Shown piece after piece: positions 10,316 to 23,429 of a stretch of 64,000 bases of DNA. Made by a program: the position numbers and the translations under genes. The notes under the pieces are model-generated. The model was not told the origin of the DNA and made no database searches. It worked only from the letters and a program-made list of their open reading frames with translations. Every line of letters begins with the position of its first letter. Position 1 is the first letter of the stretch. The DNA is from Pleurostoma richardsiae (Eukaryota > Ascomycota > Sordariomycetes > Calosphaeriales > Pleurostomataceae): the NCBI GenBank assembly GCA_030052745.1, contig JANBVO010000041.1, positions 241,054-305,053 on the forward strand, read 5' to 3'.

Positions 10316-12539
10316 GATGGGTTCTGTCCTCCAGTGGGTTACCATTGAGGTTCAGGAAGAATGATATATCCAGATTGGGCGTCGAGACGTCGGGAGCGGC
10401 GTCGTATGGGTTGCGGACGGTGCGATCTTAGATAAGGCGCGATGAGCTAAGGATGCAGGTGCCGTGTAGCGCTCTTGTAGTGTTGTGTAATAGTGCAAAT
10501 GACGAAGATAGCGCGCGCACTTCTAATATCAGACCCTTTCGTAAAAGTACTCGACGCTTTTGGAGACGAGGCAGTCAGTAAGCGGCGAGAGGGCACTTGT
10601 GTGGTGTTAGTGGAGAGTTGCTGAGCTAAAGGCGCAGGCATTAGAGGCTCAGCGCGAGCTCGTAAGGGGCGGTAATAGGGAAGAGGAGCTGCGCGTGAAG
10701 GAGAGTTGCTGCACCCCAGACACCGCCCGAGCTGAGGGATTCTCCAGCGACTATTTTTGAGCGCTGCCAGCAAGCAGTCCTGGCCCTCTGCTGGGGGGGC
10801 ACCCTGGAAGGAAGTCACCAACGAGACCCGGGACTGTGCGCAGAGATTCCGAGAGCCCCTGAGATCAGAACAGAGCGGTTAAGTTGGAGTTGGTTAGACT
10901 GTCCCTTCAACTCTGGCGATTTCCATGCGCACGCACGTCGATACTGCTCCGGCCCCTGGCGGCCAGTGGCCGAGGTTGCCGCAATCCGACGGTGGTGTAA
11001 GCGAGGAATGAAGACGATGAGCAGCGTCACTGCGCTCCCATCCTGATGATCACTGAGGAGGCTAAGCTTGCTAAGGTTGGTAGCGCGTTCTTTGATGAGG
11101 GTCCCAGGAAGGCTTGGGCCTGGGAGGATGCTCGGTTTGGGGCTGTGCCGCGCCTTCGCCGAACGCCTCACCAAGACCGAGCGGCTCGAGGTTACAGACA
11201 GCCGAGTTACCGGTCAATGTGCCAAAAAGCACATATCAGGTGGATGGATCATGGCAGGACGGAGACGAAGGAGACAGACAGGACGACACCCAGGTGGAAT
11301 AGGAGAAGAATGGCCGTCTGTTTTAACTGAACCCAGTAGCTCGGCTCGGCTTCCTCGCAGTACAATCGTCTGAAGGGGACTAACAGAAGCATTCGGTAAT
11401 GGTTCGATATGACAAGCCGATATGAGCAAGGATCCGTTCAGATCTGCTGGTTCTTCGAGAAAAATCCCCGCTCAAGCGTGCAGGTGCACTAGAACCGGTC
11501 AGGCTGGTGGGAGGTTTGAGGATGCCATTGAAACATCTCAGACCTCCTGGTTTGGGTTCCTTGGCCTCTCCGTCTTCTTCTCCTTTCCGCTCTTTCCGCA
11601 TCAAGAGCAGGTACTCTACATCCTCCGTAGGGATATGAAGGGAAGCAGCGACTGGCAGATACCCGTGTACATATACAGACTTGTCTCATAATTCCGCACT
11701 TGACCGACGTAATGCGGAATTCGCTCTTGATGTACTGTACAGTACATCTACGTCTGGGGCTCCACGGCGGTGCCTCACTTCAAACAAGCCACAAACTCGT
11801 TCACGTAATCCACATGACATTTCCAGGATTGCCTCTCCGCCCGTCGAGAGGCTTGGATGTCCCGTGAGCGCGAATACATCAGCTAGCGACATCAAGGCTT
11901 TTTCTCCAATCTCCCACACATTGCGCCTCTTCCAAAGCCAAGAAGCCGCCCTTCTAAGCGCGCTCTCCGGTATGCCGCAAGCAGCTCCGCCTCCCTGAAT
12001 AGCCGCTCCAGACGCCGCCCGCCCGCCTATTCTCAGCACCTCAACTGCGGCGGACTCTTACCAGCCTGCGTTCCTGCCAGGGCGCCCGTTTTTGACTCAA
12101 ACGGCCTGCAGTCCGCCTCGCCGAGACCCAGAGAAACGGCCGGGACGATCTCAAGGAGACAAGACAGAACAGCTATCCGTCTATCCTTTGAGAGTTACTC
12201 TGGCCCTGGAGACCACGATTCTCGGCCCTGGCTAATATGCTCCCAATAGATAACCATACGGAGTCGAGCGCAAGCCCTTTGGATGTTGTCGGTCGATGTG
12301 GCCCGTGTCACCAAGCTTCAATATCTGTTGTTTCGTTTCTGTTCCCCTGAACCAAGTCTGTCTGGGCATTCAGTGCACCGCTTGAAGATTTTTGAGGCTT
12401 ATGCCTATTCGCCCTAATACCAAGAGTATCTAAAGCAAGAAAATGATGAATTACATGGCCAGGAAGTGTCTCCTTGCCTGGGGTATTGGTTCCGACGACG
12501 CCGACAGCCTACCGTCCTGCTGCACCTACGGTGAGAAAA
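10316..12539. other. 2.2-kb gene-free region
   Basis: This runs from the start of the 396-residue protein to the stop of the RTA1-like gene, both on the minus strand. The part near 10316-11200 is presumably promoter and leader. At 11690-11721 there is an inverted repeat (AATTCCGCA and TGCGGAATT), followed by a perfect 16-bp palindrome at about 11731-11746. A minus-strand frame at 11686-12039 is open for 117 codons, but I could not join it into a gene. A TACGGAGT motif lies near 12257. Confidence 0.45.
11690..11746. repeat. Inverted repeat plus 16-bp palindrome
   Basis: AATTCCGCA at 11690-11698 is the reverse complement of TGCGGAATT at 11713-11721, with a 14-nt loop. Immediately after it comes TGTACTGTACAGTACA, a perfect palindrome. 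This could be a hairpin or a dimer-binding site. It lies well away from any start codon, and its role is unknown. Confidence 0.55.
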
Positions 12540-13808
12540 TCAGACTACCCGCGCAGCATCCTGCTCTGCCACCGTTTTGGATTCATCCTTCTTGGGCCCA
12601 TCTTTCGTTTCTGGCCCCTCCGTCCTGTTATTCTCCCAGAACGCCGTCTCCCTGTCCCGGCCCTTGATCAGGCCGTAGATGTCAAAGGGATCGAACAGCG
12701 TGGCGAGGAAGTTCCTCGAGTCCTTATACCCCGGGCCCGTGATCTCGGTGACGTTGTCCTTATCGAGATATATCTTCGTGCTGGCCGGGAGGTACCGCCG
12801 CGGGTGCCGCACGTTCCACAGCACCGTGTTGCAGAGCATGAGCGTCGCCTCGAAGACGTAAAAGAACCACTCGTACCGGATCAGCGGGCTCAGCGACATC
12901 GGGTCCAGGCCGGGCCCGTAGTGTAGCTCCGCAATGCTGAAGTACTCGACGATGCGGTAGATGGTCCGGACCGTGACGAGCCCCGTGCTGATGTACAGCG
13001 TCGTCAGCGGCCCGTAGAGCTTGGCGCTCTGGATCCCGGCCCTCTTGCATCTGACGTGGAAGACCCCCGCCAGGGTCATGAAGGCGACGATGACGAAGAT
13101 CTGCATCAGCAGCGCCGCCTTGAGCAGCGCATGCCCGGTGTCCTGGGTCTGCTGGGGCGCGCTCTGGTTGGAGCTGAGCGAGGCGCCGTTCCCGCTAAGC
13201 GCCTCGACTACCGCGGATATGGCGGCGAACGTCGTGAGCACTCGTCCCGGGTGGATCGGTGCCAGGTGTGGGGTGTAGTAAAGGATGCGGCCGAGGATCT
13301 GATAGTTGCAGAGCTCATAGAGGGGGCTGCTGAGAGTCAGCAAGTGCTGTGCCCGACGACCCGTCTTCCACGAGAGTGACTAGCGAGATCCCACGCGTCC
13401 CCGGGGTGTCACTTACGGGGCGGCATAGACCAGGCATATGCTGGCTATGTACACGTCCAGATTGCCAAAGTTGAACGCTCCCACCTCTCTCACGATAAAG
13501 CCGGCAACGAAGAGCGCGGCGCAGAGGACGAACAGGCCGGCAAGTTTCCAGCTCTTGTAACGACTGCAAATAGAGGCTGTTAGCTGGCGTCGGCTTGTCA
13601 CGCAGCCCGACTCTGGCCACACTTACGTATTCTGCCACGTGTGGACGATCCCCGACGCGAGGAAGGCGACCGCGAAGAAGACCGGTGCTCCTTTGTTGGG
13701 GGCAAAGAACCATATGCTGCCCTCCACTATCGCCCGCAGTCAGCGTCCGTGACAGCCTGGAGGTCTGACTCTAGGGGTCCCCGTACCATATCGCCCATTC
13801 TCGGCCAT
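12540..13808 (-). CDS. RTA1-like seven-helix membrane protein
   Basis: Four exons (13787-13808, 13627-13726, 13417-13563, 12540-13326) encode 351 residues. The first exon is only 22 nt and gives MAENGRY. The spliced product shows the RTA1 pattern of about seven hydrophobic helices, including the stretches WFFAPNKGAPVFFAVAFL and PLYELCNYQILGRILYY, a TIYRIVEYF-like helix and a charged cytosolic tail. Members of this fungal family (yeast Rta1, Rsb1) are linked to lipid stress, sphingoid-base export and resistance to 7-aminocholesterol. The exact substrate cannot be read here. The acceptor of intron 3 was placed at CAGCAG/CCC to keep the conserved PPLYELCN. The protein is expected in the plasma membrane or endomembranes. 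Confidence 0.9.
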
Positions 13809-15267
13809 GGTGAGAAGCGACCTATGGCCTGTGCTTGGGTGTGAGGTAATTCCGGTGAAGTGCTGGTTGCTTAAGTCTAAACGGGACCGCGACAGGAACG
13901 GCTAGTCGAAGTGGGTGTTTGAAGGGCTGAAGCGCAGAAGTTGCAGGAGATGCCATCCCATCTCTCCTGCTGAATGAATGCCATCCCGTCCTTCTTATAA
14001 CACTGGCCACATCCATGCCATGCCGCCTCTGCTTTTCAGCTGTTTCCCCTTTTGCATCTTACCGACGTCGAAACGGCCAGCCACCGAATGCCAATGAGAC
14101 GGGCGGCCAATCGCATTGCACGGCGGAATACGAATGCACGGGCCAAGCACCGCCGCCCCGTTCGTCTGGGCCGCCTTTTCTTGTCACTCTCCCCACCGTC
14201 TCCAGACCCTCCCTGCCTTGGGCTGCTTGGCACTGAGCCTCCGACTCTGTGACAACCGTAATCCGTACATGCAGAGTTTCGCGACGGCCCTATGAGAGGG
14301 GGAGGCATGCGTCCCGATCTCCGCGCCTGAATGGCCGCTTGTCCGCTCCTGCCTGGCGATCTCGCGGCATAATACCCGCTTCGCCATGACAGGGTTGTTT
14401 GTTGATCTGCAATCGGAACAAGATGCCGGGCGACACCAGTGCCTCTCCATTCGGGTCCCCTCAGCTCGGGTCATCCCAAGCCCCGACCGAGAGCACGAAT
14501 ACGGCGGACTCAGGTATTTGGACGCCATCAAAATCTGAGGCATTCCGTAGGTGTGCAGCCCACCGGCTCTGCCTTGCGAGGCTTTGTCACCGACAACCAC
14601 ATCTGGTTTCGGTATATCCATGTACCTGTGTATAATATGAGCCCTGCAGAGCACCGTTGTCTCCGACCTTGACAGCTTGGCAACACCATCTTCTAACGCA
14701 CGACCGGTATCCCTCTCGCTCAGCTACAGACACAATTTCGCAGAGACAAGATGGCGTCGGACGGAATCAGTCACCTCTAGCAGGAGATGCTGCCTGAGGT
14801 TCTACGACTTGGCCACTTGCGCTCACATCATCACGACGACTACAGGCCCGGGGACACGTACACGAGTATCAACAAAGGGGAATGTGCCGTGTCATTCATG
14901 CTTTCTCAGAGCGTAGTGTAGTGGTATCATCAACGTTGGCCTCTCTTTCTAGGTCCCCTCTGTAGCTCTGGAGAACTCCCCCCAGACCTCTCTACCTTCC
15001 TCACTGCTGCACTCTGTGGCGCACGACAGCGTTGCCCAGTTATCGGCCAGATCTCACATATCCATTGGCGAGACATGAAGCCTTCACTATTTCCGGATCT
15101 TGGACCATTGTTTCCTTCCTCCCTTCGCGAGTAACTTCCAGGTGGCCCGCTACCGACCTCCGTGGTTCGGACCTTCCTCTGCGGGATGCATTTCCTTGCG
15201 GGCAGCCGGGATTACGCTTTGCTCATCGCATAAAGAACAGAATCGCACACGCGTACGGGCCCAACGC
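13809..15267. other. 1.5-kb gene-free region
   Basis: It lies between two minus-strand genes: the promoter and leader of the RTA1-like gene on the left, and the 3' UTR of the importin gene on the right. Open frames reach about 156 codons on the minus strand (14184-14654), but they look like chance. I see no RNA gene or transposon. Confidence 0.5.
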
Positions 15268-18200
15268 CTAGTTGAAATAGGCCATGATTGTCTGCTGCGA
15301 CTGGGGCGAGAACTGCTGGAGCAGAGGGGCCGGGTTGATGCTTGATGCCTGCAGCAGCATCTTGGCGGCAGCAACGACGCGGTTGGCGGTCTGGCCCTGC
15401 AGTGACTCCGACTCGAGGCCTTGCGCGATGAACACGAAGATCTTGTCCGGCTGCGACATGACCGCTGGATGTTGCCTAGGGCGTCACAGTTAGCTCGGGT
15501 TCCAAACGCACGTTCTAATGCGAATGTTTTCACTTACTTGTCAATCAGTTCTGCCAGGTAGGCGTAAGCGTATGGTGCTGCCTCCTCGTCGTTCGTAACG
15601 GGGAGTGTCTTTATCCATTCCGCAATGACCTCGTTCGGGTTCTGGACTGCAGATGCGTTGTAGTGCAGAATCTTTGCAATGGCCGCACTCGCGTTCTCCG
15701 TCGCGTAGACGTTCTCTTCGCTGCGGGCATCAGGAACCTGCGCAGCCTGGAACAGGAATGGGATGCAGCCGCCGAGGAACTGAGACCAAGGGGCGCCGCC
15801 GCGGTGAGCTGCGACACCTATGCCATAAGCGGCTGCTTGTCTTATCGCGGGCGAGGAGTCACGGCAGCCATCGATGAGGGGCTGCGTTATGTAGTTCGCA
15901 TAGTGGATGGATTCGGGGCCGCAGTACTCGAGAACGTCATCCATGATGCAGATACCCCATTGCCGCTGGGTAGGGTCTGGCGACCGCAGGAAGCCTTCGT
16001 ACGTGGTCATAAGTCGCTCCCACGGACCAAGGAAGGCCGCACCGTGGTACTTGAAGATGCAGTGGAAGGCCTTGTTCATGTCCGAGAGCAAGGTCTGGTC
16101 GTCCTCGATAGCCATCAGAATCTCTTCTGCGTCATCCTCTGCGTCTTCCGGATTTGCAGCCTCCTTGTCTTCAGCTCGCTGCGCCACCCGATCCTTGTAG
16201 TCCTCAAGAGCAGTATGAACCGAATCAATGAAGCGCTCCATGTGCTGAGGGGTCAGGCAGTCCTTGCCCAGAATCTCAACAGACTCGTAGAAGCACTGAT
16301 ACATCTCAGCGAGAGTGTCGATGGCAGGCTCTGCCGTCAGGACTTCGAGGAGCTTGTCTACAGTGCCAGCCCACAAGGTCCGGAGCTCATTCGAAGGGTT
16401 GCCATACGCCTTCTTATAAGAATTGAGCAGCTGGGGAACGAGCTTGGCTGAGATGTAGCGGACAGGGTCGTGGAAGAAGAACGCAAGACCCGGCAGGGCA
16501 ATCTTCTCCATAATCTCGGCGACATATGGCGCAAACGACGCCTCGAGGGTCTGCGCGTAGACAACCAACAGCTCAATGGCCATATGTTTGTCGTCCATTG
16601 TGCTCGTCTTGATGCCGATCATCTTGCCCTTCACGGGCACCAGCTCCCAGCCATCTTCCTGCTGCATTTGTTCAACCTGCTCGTCATCGTCCAGGAGCTG
16701 GATGTCGGCCTTAGCGCTAGCGAGCTCAAGGAGAGGAGGCATGACATTTGGTAGGAATGGAAGGAAGTCCTGACGCATGACACGACACATCCGGCCCCAG
16801 CAGTGCATGAGATACTGGGCCTGGGGGTCGTCAGGGTCCGTGATATTGTTCTGGATATTGGCTAGGAGCTGAACCAGGGTCATTGCGTCCGCACCGAGAC
16901 GCTCCTTGCCAACAGCCAGGGCGATCAGCGTAGCGCACTCCATAGCCTTGGCGCGCAGCAGACGGAACTCTTTGTCGTTCTCCCTCTGCAGCACACTGAC
17001 AAGCAGGGGCATCAGGGTATCGTAATACTTGCCGAAAGCTTGCTCTGCCGCATCAGCAATAGTGGCAATCGTCGACAAAGCCTGCTCCTGCACGTAGCGC
17101 TTCTCATTCTGGAGCAGCTGGAAAAGGTGGGACAGCAGATCGTCCAGATACGGTTCCAAGGTACTCTTCTCAGCCTCCTCGCAGAAGTTTACAAGCGCGG
17201 CTGCGGCGTGGGACTTGACACGCGCCTCGGGGGAGTCCAGAACGGGAATGATAGCTTTCAAGACGGTGTCGTAGTAGTCCTTCTGCATGGTAGGAGCGAA
17301 ATCTGTGCTCATCTGGCCAAGGGCGTTGCATCCAGCCCATCGGACACGGGGGTGCGGATCCTTGAGGGCTGGGACGACCAGGTCTAGAACCTGCTGAAGC
17401 TCGCCGATCATCAGATCTCGGCAACCTTCCGAGATTGCGGAGATGGCCATCAAGGCGGCATGGCGATCTCGCCAGGCCATGGAAGTTATCATGCGCGGAA
17501 GCCAATGGAACGTCGGCGCGAGAACGGCTTGTCCTCCAAGCTTATTCGCAAGCCTGTCCATGCACTGCTCGCCTGCGACATGATTCTGGTCACTCTCTTC
17601 CTGGTCCAGCTGGTCTATGTTAGTGAACTAATGACAAGACCGGAGGCAAGAGTCGGGGGACGTACATCGTCAGACGACAGCCACTCGGCAGCGTCATCGT
17701 CATCCTCGCCCAGATCAGTCATGAGGCTGAGGCACTGGGTTATCATGTCGGTCGTGTACGAGCTATCCTTTTTGCACATTGACGGCGCGTAGTCGGCAAA
17801 CGTGGCCATGAGTTCGAGGGCATTTTGACGGCACAGGTCGCTGAGTTCCTTATCCTGGATGACACCGACACTGAACTGAACCACCGCGTGGAACAGCGGC
17901 TTGAACATCTTTGGAGCGGATTCGGCGAGATCGATGAGGGCAACTAACGCCTTGCTGAGATCATCCGAGTCCTGCGATTCCTTGATCGGCGGAAGAATGT
18001 TGAGGATCTCGGGTAAGAGCGGATAGTACTTCGCCTGGCTCTTCTTGCCCAAGCTCCGGAAGAAAGCGGCGAAGGCTTCCATGGCGGCCAGACGCACCTG
18101 CCGGGTTATTAGTTGCTCGTTCTGATCTTGGGTTGTGAAGTGGGCGTATCTACCTGAACAGCGTCATCTTTGAAGCCTCGCGTGAAGGCCTGAGCCACGC

Positions 18201-18877
18201 CATCCTCGTGCTGCTTCTCGATGATGCCTGGCGTTGTAGTGAAGACACGGAAGGCTGTCTCGCGCTTGCCCACATCAGGAGCAATGCTGAGCTGGAAGAG
18301 CACGCCCAGAAGTTCCGGCCAGTTCTCGTCTGCCATTGCGCGTTAACAAGTGCGTCTCTTTCTGCTGGATGGAGGTGGGTTCACGGACTGTTCTCCGAGT
18401 ACTGCCTGGCGACTTCCGCGACAGCATCGCTGATCTTATTTCTCACACCCCGATCGGACTCGGTAACGAGGGTTTCAAGGAGCTTGCCCCGGATGACGGC
18501 GGCCTGATCCTTGGCCAGGGAGACAAACATGTCGACGTTGTTCCCCCTCTCATTCTTACGCGTCTTGGAGGCTATGCGCCGGAAGATGACAGCAGAGAAG
18601 GATCGCATCTATACGCCAGAGAAGTGCATGTCAGTATATCGATGTCCTCGTCTCAGGGCGAGGGCGCCGGGTAGTTCCGCCAAGCTCGACGTACAGAAGC
18701 ATCGGTAGAGCCGCTGATTTGCTCGACAAGGCCCATCAATAGGACCTCTGGCCGTGTGTTGGTCCAGTTCGCAGCGAGGTGCTCCTCGGCCTGGGAGCGA
18801 ATGTTGTTGTCGGAGGACTGGAGGGCCTGCAGGAGCTGGCCGAGCTCTGCGGTGATCTCCGCCGGTAGCATCGACAT
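15268..18877 (-). CDS. Importin beta-3 (Kap121/Pse1/RanBP5 family karyopherin)
   Basis: Six exons (18695-18877, 18389-18608, 18154-18329, 17666-18097, 15538-17609, 15268-15475) sum to 1096 residues, close to yeast Kap121 and S. pombe Sal3. The protein is built of HEAT repeats. Family landmarks include RSFSAVIFRRIASK near the N terminus, QNHVAGEQCMDRLANKLGG, HPRVRWAGCNALGQMS and the end segment QQTIMAYFN. An acidic loop (EDAEDDAEEI) lies in the C-terminal third. These carriers bind RanGTP and import cargo such as ribosomal proteins and transcription factors through nuclear pores. Introns are 56-86 nt. Intron 5 opens with GTAAGT inside a Lys codon, so its retention would add a stop immediately. 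The region upstream is a 1.8-kb divergent promoter shared with sds23. Confidence 0.96.
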
Positions 18878-20720
18878 CTTTGCAGATATCGCTCAATTTT
18901 AGGGACGGCTTCGGTGGGATGTGCTTCGGGGACGAGGAAGTGCAGGTTGGGTTGAGGTTCGTCAAAAGCTTCGTGGCGGGCTGGAGGCCAATTAGATGGC
19001 CAGCCTGTTCTGCGCTGTGTGCCGGTTCGGGCTCGAGTGCAGGGACAGGCCGCGCAGAGGCGCCGCAGCGCACAAGAGGGTGGAATATGGGGACAAAAGT
19101 ATGCGAAGGAGGAGGATCTGGGCACACCCAAACTCTTTTGGCGTTGTTGGAAGAGTCCAAAAGAGTACCTTGACGCGCGTGTTGTGGGTGTTGGCAGTCG
19201 CGGTACAGGCTGCTAGATGAGGGCGGGGTGTGTGCCTCACAAAAAAAATAAAGAAACGAGGACGTGAGTGGGTGAGGGGCCAACCCGGCTCTGGCTGGCT
19301 GGCTGGCTGAATGGGTGGCTTTGCGGACTTTAGGTTCAACTCGGAAAATTCATTGTTTTCTCCCTCCTACTGCGCATCTCATTGTTGGGCTTTTGGCCCG
19401 TGCGTCATAATGAGGGGCAGCCGCTCATTTAGGTGAGTGTATGCAACTACCCGGGGGCCTTTGCCTCGTTATCCAAATAAGGCCCGCATCCATTGGGGCC
19501 TATCCCCAGTAGGTAGATATTGTAGGTACCTTAGGGACAGTAGATGCACTTCTTCTCATGTGATGCGATCTCTATCTGCCCGACATGCACACCACTCGCC
19601 GACCAGCATTGCATGGATATTCGTCCTACACCTTACGTAAACTGTCGCATCGCGATATCAGTAGTGAAGACTAGATGACATCTCCTAACATCGCCTCGGG
19701 ATCATCGTGCAGGTAGATAGATAGGCACACATACAGTTACGGCGACTCACGACACCATCCCTATCACCCGTGCATAGCTGGCAGGCTGGGGAATAAAGCA
19801 ACGGCCACTATTTAAACAAAAATACAGATCCACAGCGATTCTGTCGCGGTTATCCTGCTATAAATGTTGCGACTGGAGTATCATCTGTTAGCGGGTGGCC
19901 GTTTGATTCTTTCCTGCAGCTTGGCCCAATCCGTACATTCACGACCCGCACGTGTAAGATGCACGGGACCATCCAGGCCAGACCACTATCGGAAGGGTCA
20001 GGTGGCCGCACGGGAACGGTAAGGTGACTGACAAGCGCGGGGCTCCAGCCAACAACCTGGAAGTACCTTATCCGTGCCGCCCCAAGAAGGTGCCGCCGGC
20101 TGCTCGAAGGTACATCGTACGTCGTAGAGTACATCGCTCATCGTACATCACCATCACCAGCTTGGCGCCGAGGTCAAGAAGCTTCCAGCCATCTGGAACT
20201 CCCAGCTCGATCTGGCGTGACCTCTGCCTGCTGCTCCCCAGCCCGCCATCCATATCTACTGGCCTCCTAGCCGTCGCCGCATTTTGGCAAATCGTACGTG
20301 CAATTAGTTCGCTCGATCGCATACACTACCACCACTAGTAGTGTACTCCATACTCCGTGAACGGTACTCCATACATTCTTCGTGCAGAGCTCAGAGCTCC
20401 AAGACAAGCACCCCACACACAGCCACACACACCTTAGACTACAACTTCTGCTTGCGCCGCTCCTCGATCACAGAACATCCAGAGAGCATCTGGAGATCTG
20501 GCGTCCCCCCTCTTGTGCCTCGAACCTCTCATAACATCAATCGAAGCAAAAACAGTTCATCATTGGAGTGCGTCATTCTTCGTTGACCAGAGACCCGCCG
20601 TATCGTCTCCATCCAACGCTACAGCCCCAGCGCTGCCGGAGCTCGTCATTGCGCCGGCTCTAAGGTGTCATTCCGAGTTGAATTCTCCTACAGAAAAGGG
20701 CCTCCGCGATCCGTTTCGAA
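18878..20720. promoter_or_regulatory. Divergent promoter region, importin beta-3 and sds23
   Basis: 1.84 kb between two start codons on opposite strands. It holds a (CTGG)n microsatellite at about 19291-19308, an A-tract at 19239-19247, a GGTACCTTA motif near 19525, a TTACGTAA site at about 19633-19640, and a run of ACTCC(G/A)TA-type motifs at 20343-20375. None is proven to be functional. No gene is supported inside. Confidence 0.5.
19291..19308. repeat. (CTGG)n microsatellite
   Basis: Four to five perfect CTGG units upstream of the importin gene, in its presumed promoter or leader. This is a simple repeat. Confidence 0.75.
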
Positions 20721-22518
20721 ATGGAGTCCTCCCCTTCGGCCACGCCGGCAAAGCCTGCTGAGAACACCTCGAATACTTCGTCAACCGCCCTTCCACCTAT
20801 TCCGTCGCCTCCGGAACGGACTCCCTCGCAATCGTCTCTCCACAAGGGCATCTCTTCCCATCGCCAGAGCTTTGCCGAGAACCTGAGGAATGCCCCTTCC
20901 TCGCCGCGCTCTCAGCGCCACCCGTCTTTCACCCAGGCTGCAGTCCAGGAACTGCTCAACCACCCGCCGTCGAATAAACAGCCCAATCCCAAGTTCGCCG
21001 GTCGTGATTGGAGAGATGTTAGACTGGGTGAACTGGTCTCGCCGGAAGAGGTCAAATGGGTGGATATGGATACGAGTGTCGAGGAAGCCACAAAGGTCGG
21101 TGCAACCCCTGTCCTACATCGCTCGTCCTGGGCTTCGCCGCCAGCATCTTGAGGTTGCACTGGGAGTCGAGCTCATAGCCGAGAAGCTAAGAAGAACGAC
21201 CAGCTGCCGATGCAGGCTTGGAAAATGCCAATTCCCAGAGACATGCTAACGCTCGATGACAGGTTCTCTTGACCACTCCGGCCAACGTGGTTCTGATCCG
21301 AGAATCTTCCTCGGAGAAGAAAGCAGCGTCGACGTTCGACTACAGCGACCTCAATGCCTACCTTTTGGCAGTCGTGGGTCTTGCTAAACCGGACGATGGC
21401 CAAGTCCCAGTTTACGACGACCTGGCGAAGCGCGCTCAGACGCGGGAGTCTATCCCCTTGCGTGACATCCAGCCGATATGTCGCATAGAACAACTCGTGA
21501 CCCTCTCGCCGGATGACCCCCTTACGCGTGTGATCGAAGTTTTCGGGAGCGGTATTCACCGTGTCCTGGTCGAAGATCAAGATTCTAATGTGGTCGGCAT
21601 CCTCAGCCAGCTGAAGATTCTCGACTTCTTCTGGAACGAAGGTGTGAACTTCCCCATGATTGAGAGGCTGTATCCCCTTCTTATTCGGGACCTGCACATT
21701 GGAAGCCACCGAATCATCGCTATCAAGTAAGCCACCAGCACGGTCCCCTTCTTCCGAACCTGCTAGTACTCACCGCTCATACCAGCGCCGATGCGCCCCT
21801 TGCTGAAGCTCTCACTCTTATGTACAATGAGGGCCTCACCTCGGTGGCAGTTGTTGACAACGGTCTTAACGTGGTTGGAAATATTTCCACAGCAGACCTT
21901 AAGCACCTCACGTCCGGCACGTCGCTGCCGCTTCTGAAGTCTTCCTGCATGCATTTCATCTCCGTCATTCTCACCGAGCGGGGCGTAGAGAAAGGCCGCG
22001 ACTCCTTCCCGGTCTTCTACGTCAACCCTTACTCCACTCTCGCCCACACGGTGGCAAAGCTTGCCGCGACGCGCAGCCACAGAATGTGGGTGGTCGAGAG
22101 CGCCAGTCCCAGCCCGAGCGCGCCAGCGACCCCGCTACTCGCACCTGTCGGGGTGACAAGCACGCCCACCTCGGCTGGCGGAGCCGCCGCAGCCACGGCC
22201 AGCACGACGACAGCTACTACCGTGCTCATTCCCCAGACCAGCTCCGCGCCCAACTCGGCGCCGCAATCGCCGCTACCTCTCGGCGCGAGCTCGCCCGGCT
22301 TCGGATCCGTCCCCGCCGCTGCCATGCCAGGCGCACACCTCTCTGGCCGCTTGACCGGGGTGATCTCCTTGACTGACGTGCTGAACCTGTTTGCCAGGTC
22401 GTCGGGCCTGCATCCTGCGGATCCTGGCGAGCAGCGTGCGAGGAGGCGTCGCAGCTCAAGCAGCTCGATGCGGCCGAGCTTGGATTCGAGCCGGGCAAGC
22501 GTGGACTTCAGGAGATAA
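20721..22518 (+). CDS. sds23: Sds23-type CBS-domain protein
   Basis: Exons 20721-21095, 21263-21726 and 21786-22518 encode 523 residues. The N terminus is Ser/Pro-rich and disordered. From about residue 100 come four CBS motifs in two pairs, recognisable from [53 protein letters not shown] and [18 protein letters not shown]. The Ala/Thr/Ser-rich insert before the last CBS and the Arg/Ser-rich tail are usual in filamentous fungi. In fission yeast Sds23 was isolated as a suppressor of protein phosphatase 1 and anaphase-promoting-complex mutants, and it links nutrient and stress state to cell-cycle control. CBS pairs often bind adenine nucleotides, but I cannot show this here. Introns are 167 and 59 nt. 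The gene faces the Inp1 gene tail to tail. Confidence 0.93.
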
Positions 22519-23429
22519 TCCTAGGGGAGAGGATAGATGCTGTGGTGGCTACATCACCATTCCTGTCGCCACAGCCCTGTCCCCTCTGTGCTCTCTCTAT
22601 GGTCTGGTATGGGGATCGGGATCTGGCGTTCCAACGGTCTGTGTGGGGTTGGCATCTTGGTGGATGAATAGCTATGGAATCTCTACGACCGCGGGAAGCT
22701 CCCTTCTGGGAAACCGATGACGTCGAATTCATACTTGTGCTTTGTCCTCTCTAACACGTGTGGTAAGGATCCTTCTTGAAGGGTCTGCCGAGCCGTTGTC
22801 TACAGTGGAGTGGGAACACGAGATAGATAGACTTTGGCATCGAAAAGGGGATTGATTTCCTTGGGCTCATGCCTGTTCTTGAAGTCACCCACATGTCGAA
22901 TCACAATCAAGTACTACGAAACAGACTCTATGCAAAATGCCCTTCAAGAGCTCATTCATAATGCTATAACGTACAGTGAGACGTAGGATGCAAGCACCGA
23001 ATGCACTCCACCCCCGTCTATATGCCTGGCCGTCTGGCGTCCTTGGCCTACCTACCCAGACCGGCACATCTTAGAGAGCGTGCCGTGGCTTCCCGAGTAT
23101 ATAAAAAAAGGCCTCCGTCCCCGTCCATGGAGGCCCAAGACCTGTGCACCCAGACCGAGCCAAACAAACCCAAGCCTCAGATGCCAAGCGGGCGGGTTGG
23201 AAAAAAACGCCAGAAGCCCAAGTGGCTGAAAATGCAGGTAAAATATTACAGAGGCCCGAAGTGGAAGCGGGGACGTCGTTGAGATAGATTCGGGGAAAAA
23301 GTAAGATTCGGCCGGTGCGTGGTCGAGAGAGTGCAACTGGGCGTCATCGTCCGCAGTGGCACCGACTGCCCTTGCACGCAAGAGCCAGGAACGTGACAAC
23401 GGCGCCGCAACAGCGTCGAAGGCGCTCTC
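22519..23429. other. Convergent intergenic region sds23 / Inp1-like
   Basis: 910 bp between two stop codons, so it probably holds both 3' UTRs. A hairpin-like segment at about 23111-23131 pairs GGCCTCC with GGAGGCC. No coding signal is convincing. Confidence 0.5.

Noticed and set aside
11686-12039. 117-codon minus-strand frame as a gene
   Set aside because: I could not find a start codon or exon junctions with consistent phase, and I recognise no family. Kept only as a finding.
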